DNA from: an uncultured bacterium
Lineage (GTDB): Bacteria > Actinomycetota > Coriobacteriia > Coriobacteriales > Atopobiaceae
Assembly: GCA_905214865.1 (NCBI GenBank)
Contig: CAJMNO010000004.1
Coordinates: 62,001 to 126,000, forward strand
DNA length: 64,000 nucleotides
Direction of reading: 5' to 3'
Below the pieces are notes generated by a model. That model did not search any database. It saw nothing but the letters and a program-made list of their open reading frames with translations, and had not been told where the DNA came from. A program made the position numbers and the translations under genes. Of the stretch, positions 52,155 to 60,962 are shown piece after piece. The first letter of the stretch is position 1; every line of letters begins with the position of its first letter.

Positions 52155-52188
52155 TAAAAAATGACCGCACGCCGAGACATGCGGTCAT
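52155..52188 (-). terminator. Rho-independent terminator after the PRD regulator
   Basis: On the minus strand TGACCGCA and TGCGGTCA enclose a 10-base loop and are followed directly by TTTTTTATC. It ends the regulator transcript before the PTS operon promoter. Confidence 0.88.
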
Positions 52189-52211
52189 ATATATGTGTTT
52201 TTAAACTTTCT

Positions 52212-54356
52212 CTAGCTGATGAGCTGAAACTCGCAGGTCTCTATGATCCGCGATGCCTCCTCGGGCGTCCTTGCCGCCCGGAGCTCGTTGAGGAAGGGGA
52301 TCCCCGGCTTCGACACCATGTCGATGAGGTCCGCGAAGGCACGCAGGTGCGTCTTGCGGTCCACGGCGCTCAGGGTGAACACGAACTCGATGGGGTCGTT
52401 CTCCTCGCTCCCAAAGTCGACGGGCCTGGCAAGGCGGACCATGCTCATGCCCATCTTTATCGTCCCGTTCTCGGGCGAGCTGTGCGGAATGGCGACGCCG
52501 GGGGACAGCGCCATGTAGGGCCCGTACTTCTCGACGTCCTCCACCATCGCCTCGACGTAGCGCTCCTCCACATAGCCCATCTCGAGGAGCGGGCGGGCCG
52601 ACTCGCGTATGGCGTCTCGCCAGTCGCCGGCCTCGACGTCGAGCCTCACGTGACTGGGCGGGAGCAGCTGGTGCAGGTAGGGCGCGATGATCTGGTCCTC
52701 AAGCTGCTGGGCCTCGCGGAAGTAGCGACGGACCTCGAGCCTCAGCTCCTTGAGGAGCTCCTCGTCGCCAGGCGCCTTGCGCCGGACGATGGGCTCGATC
52801 CTCTCCAGCAGGCCCTGGGCGGTGAAGTTCTCGGGGCTGTCGTCCAGGACGCGGTCGGACAACGAGACGATGCTCCCGAGCTTCTCGTGGATCCGCCGGT
52901 ACTCCCGGTCGTTCATGGGAAGCCTGATGACCACCGACTCCACGGGGCAGTTCTCGAGCGGCACGGTGGATATGACCAGGTCGGTCCTGTACGTGTCGAT
53001 GTAGGGGACGTCGTGGACCGGCATGACCTTAACGATCCTGATGTCAAAGCGCCCGCGCAGCTCCTCGGCGAGGAGCTGAGACGTCCCCACTCCCCCGTCG
53101 CACACCACGACGACGCGAGGGCGGACGCCCCTGTTCTTCCTCCGCTCGAGGGCAGCGCAGATGTGGAGGGCCACGTACATGGTCTCGATGGGCGTGATCT
53201 CGCGCCCCGCAAACTCCTCCAGAATGTCCAGGTTCTTCCGCACGGCGGCGAGGACGATGGGTTGGTCCTCCACGACCTCCTGCAGCACCGGGTTCTCGGG
53301 GAAGTGCGAGGGCTCGGTGGTGAACATGGACTCAAGGTGGTTGGAGAGGTACTCAAACAGGTCGTAGTCGCCGTTGAGGTCGACACCGATCTCCTCCGAG
53401 ATGCAGCGGATGAAGATCCTCGTTATCTTCTGCACCTGGAGGTCGTCGAGGCTGAACTGCTGGTCCCCGTGAAAGCGGAGCGACCTCAGGAGGTTGGAGA
53501 AGAACGCCACCTCGCCCTCGCCCAGCTCCACGCCGCAGTACTGCGACACGTAGGCGACGACGTTCTTCTCAAAGTCGCCAGCGCTGCGGCCGTCGCGGGC
53601 GTCGCCGCGCGTCTCTCCCTCCTCCAGGCGCTTGCCCTGCCTGCTCCTCATCACGCTGATGCACAGGGCGTTGGTCGCCTTGCGGAACGTGGAGTCCGGC
53701 ATGAAGAGCCCGAAGGCGTGGCACTGCTCGTTGAGGATCTTCTTCACCACGATCGCGTCGTCGCGGATGGACGAGTGCTCGGGAAAGTGCAGCCACTGCT
53801 CCACGATGGGCGTCTTGTCGTCGAGGAAGTTGACCAGGAAGGTGCGCCTGAGCCCCTCGGGACCAGAGACCCTGAGGCCACGGCTGGGCTTGGACTCCAC
53901 CTCGAGGCCGGCGTCCCGCACGATCTGCTTCATGCCGTCGAGGTCGTTGAGGATGGAGGCACGGCTCACCGAGAAGCGCTCGGCGATGTCCGCGAGCGTG
54001 ACGTATGAGGTGGCGCCGACCAGGATTGCCGCACCCAGCGACTTGCGCTCGTCGCTCGACATCTTGTACGTGACGTTGTCGCGCACGGGCAGGAGCCCCT
54101 CGGCACGCTGGAAGTCGTCCGGAAGGATGATGACCCCACCCGGGCCAAGGCGTATCTCGCCTATGGAGGTCTCGGCGAGGAACCGGTTGAGGGACTTGAT
54201 GTCGTTGCGGATGGTCCTCTCGGAGACGTCAAACTCCCCCGCAAGGCTCCCGAGCGAGCAGTCGTCGGAAGACCTGGAAAGCCTGTGCACTATCTGGACG
54301 GTCCGTTCATTCACTTGGGCACACATCCCTAGGGCGTGATTTCGGACAAGGAGCAT
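52212..54356 (-). CDS. BglG/MtlR-type PRD-containing PTS regulator
   Basis: A 714-residue transcription activator of the MtlR/LicR class. Order: two helix-turn-helix domains (about 18-65 and 95-145; DVSERTIRNDI and FSVSRASILNDL), PRD1 and PRD2 (about 200-430), a Gat-type EIIB-like domain with Cys in VVVVCDGGVGTSQ (about 440-520), and a C-terminal EIIA-like domain with its His in GVAIPHSS. These sites let PTS phosphorylation report sugar supply. It lies directly upstream of the PTS operon on the same strand, separated by a terminator. The start is uncertain; ATG 54326 is an alternative. Confidence 0.93.
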   Translation of the reverse strand: MLLVRNHALGMCAQVNERTVQIVHRLSRSSDDCSLGSLAGEFDVSERTIRNDIKSLNRFLAETSIGEIRLGPGGVIILPDDFQRAEGLLPVRDNVTYKMSSDERKSLGAAILVGATSYVTLADIAERFSVSRASILNDLDGMKQIVRDAGLEVESKPSRGLRVSGPEGLRRTFLVNFLDDKTPIVEQWLHFPEHSSIRDDAIVVKKILNEQCHAFGLFMPDSTFRKATNALCISVMRSRQGKRLEEGETRGDARDGRSAGDFEKNVVAYVSQYCGVELGEGEVAFFSNLLRSLRFHGDQQFSLDDLQVQKITRIFIRCISEEIGVDLNGDYDLFEYLSNHLESMFTTEPSHFPENPVLQEVVEDQPIVLAAVRKNLDILEEFAGREITPIETMYVALHICAALERRKNRGVRPRVVVVCDGGVGTSQLLAEELRGRFDIRIVKVMPVHDVPYIDTYRTDLVISTVPLENCPVESVVIRLPMNDREYRRIHEKLGSIVSLSDRVLDDSPENFTAQGLLERIEPIVRRKAPGDEELLKELRLEVRRYFREAQQLEDQIIAPYLHQLLPPSHVRLDVEAGDWRDAIRESARPLLEMGYVEERYVEAMVEDVEKYGPYMALSPGVAIPHSSPENGTIKMGMSMVRLARPVDFGSEENDPIEFVFTLSAVDRKTHLRAFADLIDMVSKPGIPFLNELRAARTPEEASRIIETCEFQLIS

Positions 54357-54730
54357 GCGGCCAATGCGAAGGGAGGCACCAAAAGGGTGCCGACTGACCT
54401 CATGGTAGTTCTCAACCCTAGCCCCATGGAACGGGCTGAAACAGTGGAAAGGCTTTCACGGGCAGTTGAAGCGCTTTGGGACAAGCGCGAGGTCCTGGGC
54501 TTGGCAAGAGGGGCGTGGCATCCGGGCAATTGTCGCATCCGCCGCGCGATTGGGTCAATTCTCGTCCAAGGGAGGTGCGCTCGAACGGCATCGTATGACC
54601 GGGGACGGTCCAAGGGCAAGGCAACGCGTCCCGAGGACACGTGACGCGACGTAAGGGCATGGCCAGGCGAGAGGGGCGGCCACCGTTGCCGCCTCCGATT
54701 GCGAGGGACGCGATGCCGACGGGATCGGTG
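54357..54730. other. 374-base gap without a recognised element
   Basis: No gene, repeat or convincing hairpin was recognised here. The first part must hold the promoter of the PRD regulator. Confidence 0.4.
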
Positions 54731-55582
54731 TCAGCACATGAAGGCGGGATCCTCTCCCCTGGCTGTGGAATCGACAATCTGGAGCAGGGCGTCGGCGACC
54801 GAGTCGTCAGCAGCCGGGCCGATGTGCCAGCGCGCCGCGTCGCGCACCGCCACGGAGGCGTTGGCGACGGCGACCGAGTTGGGGACGGACTCGATCATGG
54901 CGAGGTCGTTCTCGGAGTCGCCGAACACCGCCACCTGGTCGATGGGGATGCCCAGCTCGCGGGCGATCAGCCGCACGCCGTCGCCCTTGTCCCATCCGGC
55001 GACGTTCACGTCGATGACGCGGGCCGTGAGGCTGGGGAGCACGAACGAGAGCTCGGGCACCTCGCGGCGGAGCAGGTCGCGCACCTCCACCATCTGGCGT
55101 CGGTCGCACGAGCACTGCACGTTCGCCTTCACGTGCCCGCCCGGCTCCACGCGCGCCGCCGTGCCGCAGACGCTCCTGCCCCAGGTGTCGGGGGGATTCT
55201 CCCCCACGCTCTGCGGGCGGGAGGTGACGAGGCGGGCCGGCTCCTCCCCCCTCTGGTCGTAGATGGCGAGCCAGGCGGGAACGCCGGCGCCGTCCAGGAC
55301 GTCCGCCACGCGCTGGAGAAGGTCGCTCGCCATCGAGATGACCTTGACCGTCTCGCCGTCTATGCGGATCACCTGGCCGTTTGCGAAGGCCCCCGTCGCG
55401 CAGCAGCGCGGGTCGCCGCCGAGCATCCAACCCATGGCGGAGGGGAGCCGCCCGGTGACCGGGCCAAACTCCAGGCCCGCGTCCAGCATGCGGTGGATGG
55501 CGGAGAGGGCCTTGGGGCTCGCCCCATCCGCGCCAAAGGGGATGAGCGTGTCGTCGAGGTCGGTGAGAGCGAGCCTGATCAT
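54731..55582 (-). CDS. Cof-type HAD-IIB family hydrolase
   Basis: A 283-residue HAD phosphatase. Motif I is LTDLDDT (D8, D10), motif II is in GPVTGRLP, the Lys is in WDKGDGV and motif IV is VFGDSENDLAMI. The cap is Cys-rich (CSCDRR). It is a paralogue of the enzyme at 40883-41749, with the same MIRL start and VPNSVAVANA block. It may dephosphorylate sugar phosphates that accumulate from PTS uptake; that role is inferred from the neighbourhood only. Confidence 0.9.
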   Translation of the reverse strand: MIRLALTDLDDTLIPFGADGASPKALSAIHRMLDAGLEFGPVTGRLPSAMGWMLGGDPRCCATGAFANGQVIRIDGETVKVISMASDLLQRVADVLDGAGVPAWLAIYDQRGEEPARLVTSRPQSVGENPPDTWGRSVCGTAARVEPGGHVKANVQCSCDRRQMVEVRDLLRREVPELSFVLPSLTARVIDVNVAGWDKGDGVRLIARELGIPIDQVAVFGDSENDLAMIESVPNSVAVANASVAVRDAARWHIGPAADDSVADALLQIVDSTARGEDPAFMC

Positions 55583-55746
55583 GAGGGGCCTTCCGTCGCT
55601 TGGGATTACGGGGCACGGGGCCCCAACCGCAACACCCTACCGCACCGACGGCATGCACCGATAGTGGCAAACGTCTCACGAGATGCAGACGAAAGCGCCC
55701 CCGGGCGCGAGGTGCGCTCGGGGGCGTAATCATAACCTTGCAATGA

Positions 55747-57099
55747 CTACTTCTGCGGAAGCAGGGGGATGAGGAGGCTCAGGAGCCCCTGGGACTCGGT
55801 GGGGAAGGTGAAGACCATGCTCCCCAGCTCGGTGGCGGTCATGCGACGGTTGATGACCATCGTCGCAAGGTCGGCCCACACGCCTGCGTCCTGCCCATAG
55901 AATGCCGCGCCAACAAGGTAGCCATCCCCGTCGAACACGAAGGAGAACTCCGCGTCCGCCTCGTTCTTCGCCTCGAACAGGAGTCGCTTGCCGTACTCCA
56001 CGACCTCGACGCGATACTTGTCTGGCTCGGCCTGCGCCTGAGCAAGCGTGACTCCGACCTGGGAGATGCGTGGCAGGGTGAACACCAGGTTGGGGATGGC
56101 GGGGTAGCTAATGGGGTTGGGATTGACGCCAAGGATCTGAGTGGCGATGTAGTTGGACTCAAAGGTCGCCGTGGGAGTGAGCTTGGGAATCCGCTTGCAG
56201 ACGCAGTCGCCCGACGCATAGATGTTGGGTACGCTCGTCCGCATGTGGTCGTCCACCGCGATGCCGCGAGAGGAGAACTCGACTCCCACGTCCTCCAGCC
56301 CCAGCCCCTCGACGTTGGGGGTGCGGCCCGTTGCCTCAAGCACGTAGTCGGTCTGGAAGGAGTCTCCGCCTACCAGGTTGACGAGATACGCGTCTCCATC
56401 CCGCTGGACTGACGCAACGCTCTGGTTGAACAGGAACTCGACCCCCTCGCCCTCCATCTTGGCAACCACGCGGTCCACGTACCGCTCCGGATACATTCTG
56501 AGCACCCGGTCGCCCCTCTGGATGACCTTTACCTGCGAGCCCATCTTGGCAGCGATGGAGGCGAACTCCATGGAGATGATCCCGCCTCCAACGAAGGCGA
56601 TGCGACGGGGGAACGACTCGACGTCGAGGAAGTCCCTGGAGTCGTGCACGAATTCCTTGCCCGGGATGTCCTGCCTCATGGGACGCTCGCCAGTGCCCAG
56701 GACGAGGTAGTCGGAGGTCACGCGCTTGCCATCCACGTCCACGGTGTGGGCGTCAACGAGCCTGCCGTGCCCATGAAGAACCTCCATGCCCGACTTGGCG
56801 AACATGCCCTCCATCACCTGGTTGAGCGGGGAGATGACCTGCTTTTTGTACGCCATGAGCTTGGTCCAGTCCACGGCGGGGACATCGTCGACGCCCAGCC
56901 CGCGATACCTCTCGAGCCCGTCGATGAGCTCAAACGGGGTGTCGAGGAGAATCTTTGCGTTGCAACCGTAGTTGGTGCAGGTACCGCCGACGACGCCCTC
57001 CTCCACGAAGGCGACCCTCTTGCCCGCCTTGAGCAAGATGAGCGCAGCGTGCCAGCTCGCATGGCCGGCGCCAACGAACAGAACGTCGTAATCGTACAT
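55747..57099 (-). CDS. FAD-dependent pyridine nucleotide-disulfide oxidoreductase
   Basis: A 450-residue flavoprotein of the glutathione-reductase/mercuric-reductase fold. FAD binding: FVGAGHASWHAAL (9-21). The redox pair is C41-C46 in GGTCTNYGCNAK. The NAD(P) motif is IAFVGGGIISMEFA, and the second FAD motif is NIYASGDC. In the C-terminal dimerisation domain, the usual HPT...E catalytic dyad is replaced by FTFPTES (Phe432 in place of His). The physiological disulfide is unknown. ATG 57099 follows GAGGAG and is preferred over a start 63 bases upstream. Monocistronic. Confidence 0.88.
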   Translation of the reverse strand: MYDYDVLFVGAGHASWHAALILLKAGKRVAFVEEGVVGGTCTNYGCNAKILLDTPFELIDGLERYRGLGVDDVPAVDWTKLMAYKKQVISPLNQVMEGMFAKSGMEVLHGHGRLVDAHTVDVDGKRVTSDYLVLGTGERPMRQDIPGKEFVHDSRDFLDVESFPRRIAFVGGGIISMEFASIAAKMGSQVKVIQRGDRVLRMYPERYVDRVVAKMEGEGVEFLFNQSVASVQRDGDAYLVNLVGGDSFQTDYVLEATGRTPNVEGLGLEDVGVEFSSRGIAVDDHMRTSVPNIYASGDCVCKRIPKLTPTATFESNYIATQILGVNPNPISYPAIPNLVFTLPRISQVGVTLAQAQAEPDKYRVEVVEYGKRLLFEAKNEADAEFSFVFDGDGYLVGAAFYGQDAGVWADLATMVINRRMTATELGSMVFTFPTESQGLLSLLIPLLPQK

Positions 57100-57210
57100 G
57101 GGGTCTCCTCTCCCCTCGCCCGGTACCGATCTGCCGGACATGTTATATTGCGCACAATTCAATTGTGTCCAATCTTTTTACCAAGTCAAGCATCCCTATT
57201 CGGGAGACAT

Positions 57211-57247
57211 GAAAAACGGGCGGACCGCCACATGGACGATCCGCCCG
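57211..57247 (-). terminator. Rho-independent terminator after the DUF1893 gene
   Basis: On the minus strand CGGGCGGA and TCCGCCCG enclose a loop of about 15 bases and are followed by TTTTTC. It ends the ECF S component-DUF1893 transcript. Confidence 0.85.
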
Positions 57248-57294
57248 CAGGAAAACGCGTAATAGGAGGGCCCCGGGCCTACCGCCTTGCGGTG

Positions 57295-57771
57295 CTACCC
57301 CCTCGCCGCGTTTGCGGCTGCCATGCGGCGCGCGCACGCCCAGATGGACTCGAGGGCGGAGCGGGGATCCTCCACGTCGTTGACGCTGGCGTCCATGGGG
57401 CACTGCCCGTCTCGCCCGCGATTGAGGATGCGCGGCACGAGCTCGCCGTAGCTGGCCTGGATGCCATGCCCGCGCAGGACGCGCACGCCGTCCTCGCTCA
57501 TCACGGGGGCGTAGACCGCCTTGGGCCGCAGCGTTGCGTACAGGAGCGCGGGCGCCTTGCCAACGACCTTGTCCGCGACGGAGAAGCCCTCCAGGCTCCC
57601 TCCCTCGCCGATGAGGGAGAGGAGCGGCCTCACGCCGCGCGCCTGGCTCAGCAGCGACTGGTCGCCGCGCACCGCCGCGAGCGTACACCCGCGTGCGAGG
57701 AGGAGCTCGCGGGCTCGTTCGAGGTCGTCTCCCCTGGGCTCCCCGCCCCCCTGCTCCGCAGCGCTACTCAT
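57295..57771 (-). CDS. DUF1893 domain protein
   Basis: A 158-residue protein with a DUF1893 domain: the TLAAVRGDQSLLSQARGVRP region, KVVGKAPALLYATL and the C-terminal DGQCPMDASVNDVEDP. The fold is thought to be deaminase-like, but no reaction is established. ATG 57771 overlaps the end of the ECF S-component gene by 8 bases, so the two are translationally coupled. This suggests it modifies or handles whatever the transporter brings in. Confidence 0.85.
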   Translation of the reverse strand: MSSAAEQGGGEPRGDDLERARELLLARGCTLAAVRGDQSLLSQARGVRPLLSLIGEGGSLEGFSVADKVVGKAPALLYATLRPKAVYAPVMSEDGVRVLRGHGIQASYGELVPRILNRGRDGQCPMDASVNDVEDPRSALESIWACARRMAAANAARG

Positions 57772-58363
57772 CGAGGCCCCTGCGGGAGCGGCAGGCGAGG
57801 TCGACCACGAGGGGCAGGACCGTCCACTGCAGCACGAGCCCGGGCACGCCACGCACGATCACGGCTCCGACCGCCGAGAGGGTCGCCATCCCCAGGCCAC
57901 CCGAGGCGAGGGCGAAGGCGACGAAGGTGGCGAGGACCGTCGCCCAGCCGCACGCCTGGGCAACAAGGACCTTGGCGACGGTCGGCATACGCCTGGGGGC
58001 CAGGAGGCCGCAGACGGCACCGCATACGGCGAGCTCGACGGTCACGTACGTCAGGGCGATGCCGGGGGCGGGCATGCCCGTGAGGGCAAGGCTCGTCAGC
58101 GGCGCGAGGACGCCCGCCACGCCACCGGCCACGGGACCTGCCAAAAGGCCGACCATGAACACCGGCAGGAACATGGGAAGGAAGGTCTGCCCGATGGCAC
58201 CCCCCACGCCCAGGGCGGCACCGGCAAGGTGGAACGCCTGCGGGAGCGCGACCCCCGCCACCACGGCAATCCCCGTCGCAACGGCGCGCGCGGACGGCGT
58301 GCGCACCAGGGTCGGGGCGAGCGCGGCATCTGCGCCGCGGGATCCATTGTTGAATCCGAGCAT
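57764..58363 (-). CDS. ECF transporter S component
   Basis: A 199-residue hydrophobic protein with six predicted helices, of the energy-coupling-factor S-component type (substrate-specific vitamin/cofactor-binding subunit). The region GQTFLPMFLPVFMVGLLAGP followed by VAGGVAGVLAPLTS is characteristic. It would share an EcfAA'T module encoded elsewhere. ATG 58363 follows GGAGG. It heads a two-gene operon with the DUF1893 gene, downstream of a LysR gene on the same strand. The substrate is unknown. Confidence 0.82.
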   Translation of the reverse strand: MLGFNNGSRGADAALAPTLVRTPSARAVATGIAVVAGVALPQAFHLAGAALGVGGAIGQTFLPMFLPVFMVGLLAGPVAGGVAGVLAPLTSLALTGMPAPGIALTYVTVELAVCGAVCGLLAPRRMPTVAKVLVAQACGWATVLATFVAFALASGGLGMATLSAVGAVIVRGVPGLVLQWTVLPLVVDLACRSRRGLDE

Positions 58364-58436
58364 TAGTACCTCCAAGGCTTTGGTTTGCGGAGACGGGCCG
58401 CCCCGCGGCGGCCAAGCGCCTCCCATGGCAGGTATT

Positions 58437-59393
58437 CTAGCGGGGCCCCGGCCCCTGCGGGGCGGGGGTGCCGTCCTCCTGCCCCTCTCCCCCGGCGTCG
58501 TTGCCGCAGTCCCCCTCGAACAGCTCGACGAACCTGCGACCCACGGGCGGCAGGTAGCGCCCCGACTTCCAGACCACCGCCATGCGCGTGACCAGGCTCT
58601 GGCAGTCGATGGGCAGGACGGCCGTACCCTCCTCGAGCCGGATGGTGTCCACGAACGACTCCGGCACCAGGGCCACGCCCATGCCGCGGGACGCCCACAC
58701 GCAGGTGGTTCGCGCGTCGTCCGCCACGCACGAGAACGCGGGCTCCACCCCCGCCTCCTCAAAGCACGCCCGCAGCACCTGCTCAAACCTCCGGTAGATG
58801 GCGAGCGGCAGGCCCGCGAGCTCCGCCAGCTCGATGGGTCGGCCCGACTCGAGCCGTGAGGCATCCCGGGACGCGAGGCAGGGAGGGATCACGGCGACCA
58901 TGCGCTCCGGGGCGGCGAAGCGGCACTCGAGCCCCTCCCGGGGGAACGGCGTGCGCACCACCCCCACGTCCACGATGCCACGACTCAGCATGTCGAGCAC
59001 CTGGTACGTGTTGCCCTCGTGCAGCTGCAGGCCAACGCTGGGGAAGTCCGCGGCGAGCGAGCAGAGTGCGGGACCCGGCAGCTTGCCGCCCGAGGACGAG
59101 ATCACGCCCACGGAGAGGATTCCCGCCTCGCCGCTCCCGAACGTCTCCACCTCGTGCTTGGTTGCGGAGGTGAGGGCGAGGATCTGCCCCGCGCGGACGT
59201 AGAGCAGCTTGCCCGCCTCGGTGAGCTCCGCTGTGCGCGGTCCACGCTCCACCAGCTTGGTCCCCAGCTCGCGCTCGAGCTGCTGCAGCTCGTACGAGAG
59301 GGGCGGCTGCGTGATGTGGAGGCGGCGGGCGGCAGCCGTGAGCTGGTGCTCCTCCGCAATGGCGACAAAGTACTCGAGCTGTCGAAGGTTCAT
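58437..59393 (-). CDS. LysR family transcriptional regulator
   Basis: A 318-residue LysR regulator. The helix-turn-helix is HQLTAAARRLHITQPPLSYE (residues about 16-35), and the effector domain starts at about 90 (LSVGVISSSGGKLPGP). The C-terminal 20 residues are an acidic, Gly/Pro-rich tail. ATG 59393 follows GAGGAG. It lies 73 bases upstream of the ECF S-component gene on the same strand and may control it. Confidence 0.92.
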   Translation of the reverse strand: MNLRQLEYFVAIAEEHQLTAAARRLHITQPPLSYELQQLERELGTKLVERGPRTAELTEAGKLLYVRAGQILALTSATKHEVETFGSGEAGILSVGVISSSGGKLPGPALCSLAADFPSVGLQLHEGNTYQVLDMLSRGIVDVGVVRTPFPREGLECRFAAPERMVAVIPPCLASRDASRLESGRPIELAELAGLPLAIYRRFEQVLRACFEEAGVEPAFSCVADDARTTCVWASRGMGVALVPESFVDTIRLEEGTAVLPIDCQSLVTRMAVVWKSGRYLPPVGRRFVELFEGDCGNDAGGEGQEDGTPAPQGPGPR

Positions 59394-59853
59394 CCTCGCT
59401 CCTCGGTCAGACGCCAGGGCACCAGCCGCGACGCACGCCGCGGGAGGCCTCGGCCGGCGCCGTCGCGGGGCGGGCCGACCGTCGCCTCGATTCTACCCCG
59501 CCACCACGCGCATCCGGGGAGACGGGCATGCGCCGTCAGCGGCCAGGGGCTTCTCCCCCATACCGAGCAATCGCCGCCTTGGTTCGAACTATGATTTTTC
59601 ATGGTTCAAGGATGTTCGAAATTTTCCGAATTCCACGCATGTCGCTGCCAGCGGTTGGCATGAAGCCGATACGGGCTTCGAACTTCACCCAACCGTCACG
59701 CCACAGGCACCGAATACGGGAGCTGGACTGCCGTTTGGAGCGATATTCTCGCCGTTCGATTGACTGTTCGCACAACCCAGTCGGACGGACGGCGAACACT
59801 GCGTAGGAATGCTAGATTATAGGGTGATAAATGAATTGGCCGGGGAGGTCGTT
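59394..59853. other. AT-richer gap with three TTCGAA sites
   Basis: The 460 bases between the LysR gene and the divergent small gene contain no gene. The stretch 59580-59690 is relatively AT-rich and holds three TTCGAA hexamers, at 59583, 59615 and 59677, plus a GTTCGC/GCGAAC inverted pair around 59765-59796. It should contain promoters for both flanking genes. Confidence 0.4.
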
Positions 59854-60165
59854 GTGAGGGTCTTCTACTACGTTGGGAACCAGATCAAGAAGAACGCGAA
59901 GCCCAAGGACGGCTCCCTCGAGGGCGTGGGAGAGGAGCTCCACATCGCCTCTGACAACGAGTTCATCTCGCTGCACGACCTCGAGAGCGTCGAGTTGGTC
60001 CAGACCAAGGACTTTGGGCTCCTCGTGCGCGCACAGGCCGCCACGTCCACGGTCTGGTTCAACGTCCCGCGCGTCTTCAACATGGGGGGCAAACCCATCA
60101 CCATCAACAACCCTGACGCAACCAGGAGGGCGGCTGAGATACTCGAGCCCTACGTGGTCGCGTAG
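59854..60165 (+). CDS. Small soluble protein of unknown function
   Basis: A 103-residue protein starting at GTG 59854 (RVFYYVGNQIKKNAKPKDG), with GGGGAGG five bases upstream. It alternates short beta-like stretches (GEELHIASDNEFISL, FGLLVRAQAATSTVWFNVPR) and ends in a helix, so a small beta-barrel or PH-like fold is possible. An in-frame ATG at 59809 lacks a ribosome site. No family recognised. It is convergent with dps. Confidence 0.6.
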   Translation: MRVFYYVGNQIKKNAKPKDGSLEGVGEELHIASDNEFISLHDLESVELVQTKDFGLLVRAQAATSTVWFNVPRVFNMGGKPITINNPDATRRAAEILEPYVVA

Positions 60166-60290
60166 GAAGCGAGGAAAAACGCACCTCTCACATGCGTGAC
60201 GCATAGACGGGGAGGGGCTCGCGGCGATTGCGTGCGGGCCCCTTCCCTTATGCTGTGCCGGGATATGACGTCTTTGGCGGTCCGGCTGCC

Positions 60291-60719
60291 CTACGCCGCC
60301 TGCTGGCGGAGCATCCAGAGCGTCTTTGACAGGCTGGCGATGTACTCGTCCGCCTTGGCGCTCACGAGGTAGTTGGACTCCTCGTCCGCCTGCGCCTTGA
60401 TTGCGGTCACCTGCTCGAGGATTGCGGAGAGGTCCTCGCGGACGTTGCGGAAGGCGTCGACGCTCTTGAGCGGCGCGTCCTCGCGCTCGGAGATGGTCGC
60501 CAGGTCGAGCACCTCGCGCAGGGAGGCGATGGGGCTGCCTCCCAGCTGGAGGATGAGCTCCGCCACGTCGTCGATCACGGGGAGCAGGGAGTCGTAGAGC
60601 TCCTCGAGCTGGGCGTGGGCCTGGAAGAAGTCACTGCCGCTCACGTACCAGTGCTGGTTCTGGAGCTTGTGGTACTCGACGGTGACGTTGGCGAGGAGCT
60701 GGTTGAGCTTGGATTCCAT
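60291..60719 (-). CDS. dps: Dps family ferritin-like protein
   Basis: A 142-residue four-helix protein of the Dps family that oxidises and stores iron and protects DNA under oxidative stress. The ferroxidase-site region is NQHWYVSGSDFFQAHAQLEE followed by VIDDVAELI. The usual DE(V/I)AERI ending reads DDVAELI here, a conservative change of one acidic ligand. ATG 60719 follows AAAGGAAC. The upstream region has a CCTAACAAG-type direct repeat around 60744-60770 that could bind a peroxide or iron regulator. Confidence 0.9.
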   Translation of the reverse strand: MESKLNQLLANVTVEYHKLQNQHWYVSGSDFFQAHAQLEELYDSLLPVIDDVAELILQLGGSPIASLREVLDLATISEREDAPLKSVDAFRNVREDLSAILEQVTAIKAQADEESNYLVSAKADEYIASLSKTLWMLRQQAA

Positions 60720-60962
60720 GGTGGTTCCTTTCTTGTTTGGTTGTCCTTGTTAGGACTCTTTCTTGTTAGTGGAACTATACCCCATGAGGTGCACTCTTCT
60801 AACGAGAATCTTTCCTAATAGTAAGTTCACAGTTCCTCCTCAACTTGCAGGGGCACTCCCCTCTCCCCCAAGCCGCAGTAACGCCCGTCGACGGGACAAC
60901 GATTGGAAACCCCCGTGGGATACGATGGGCTGGCTATTGGAACGTACCAAGGAGGCTATGCA

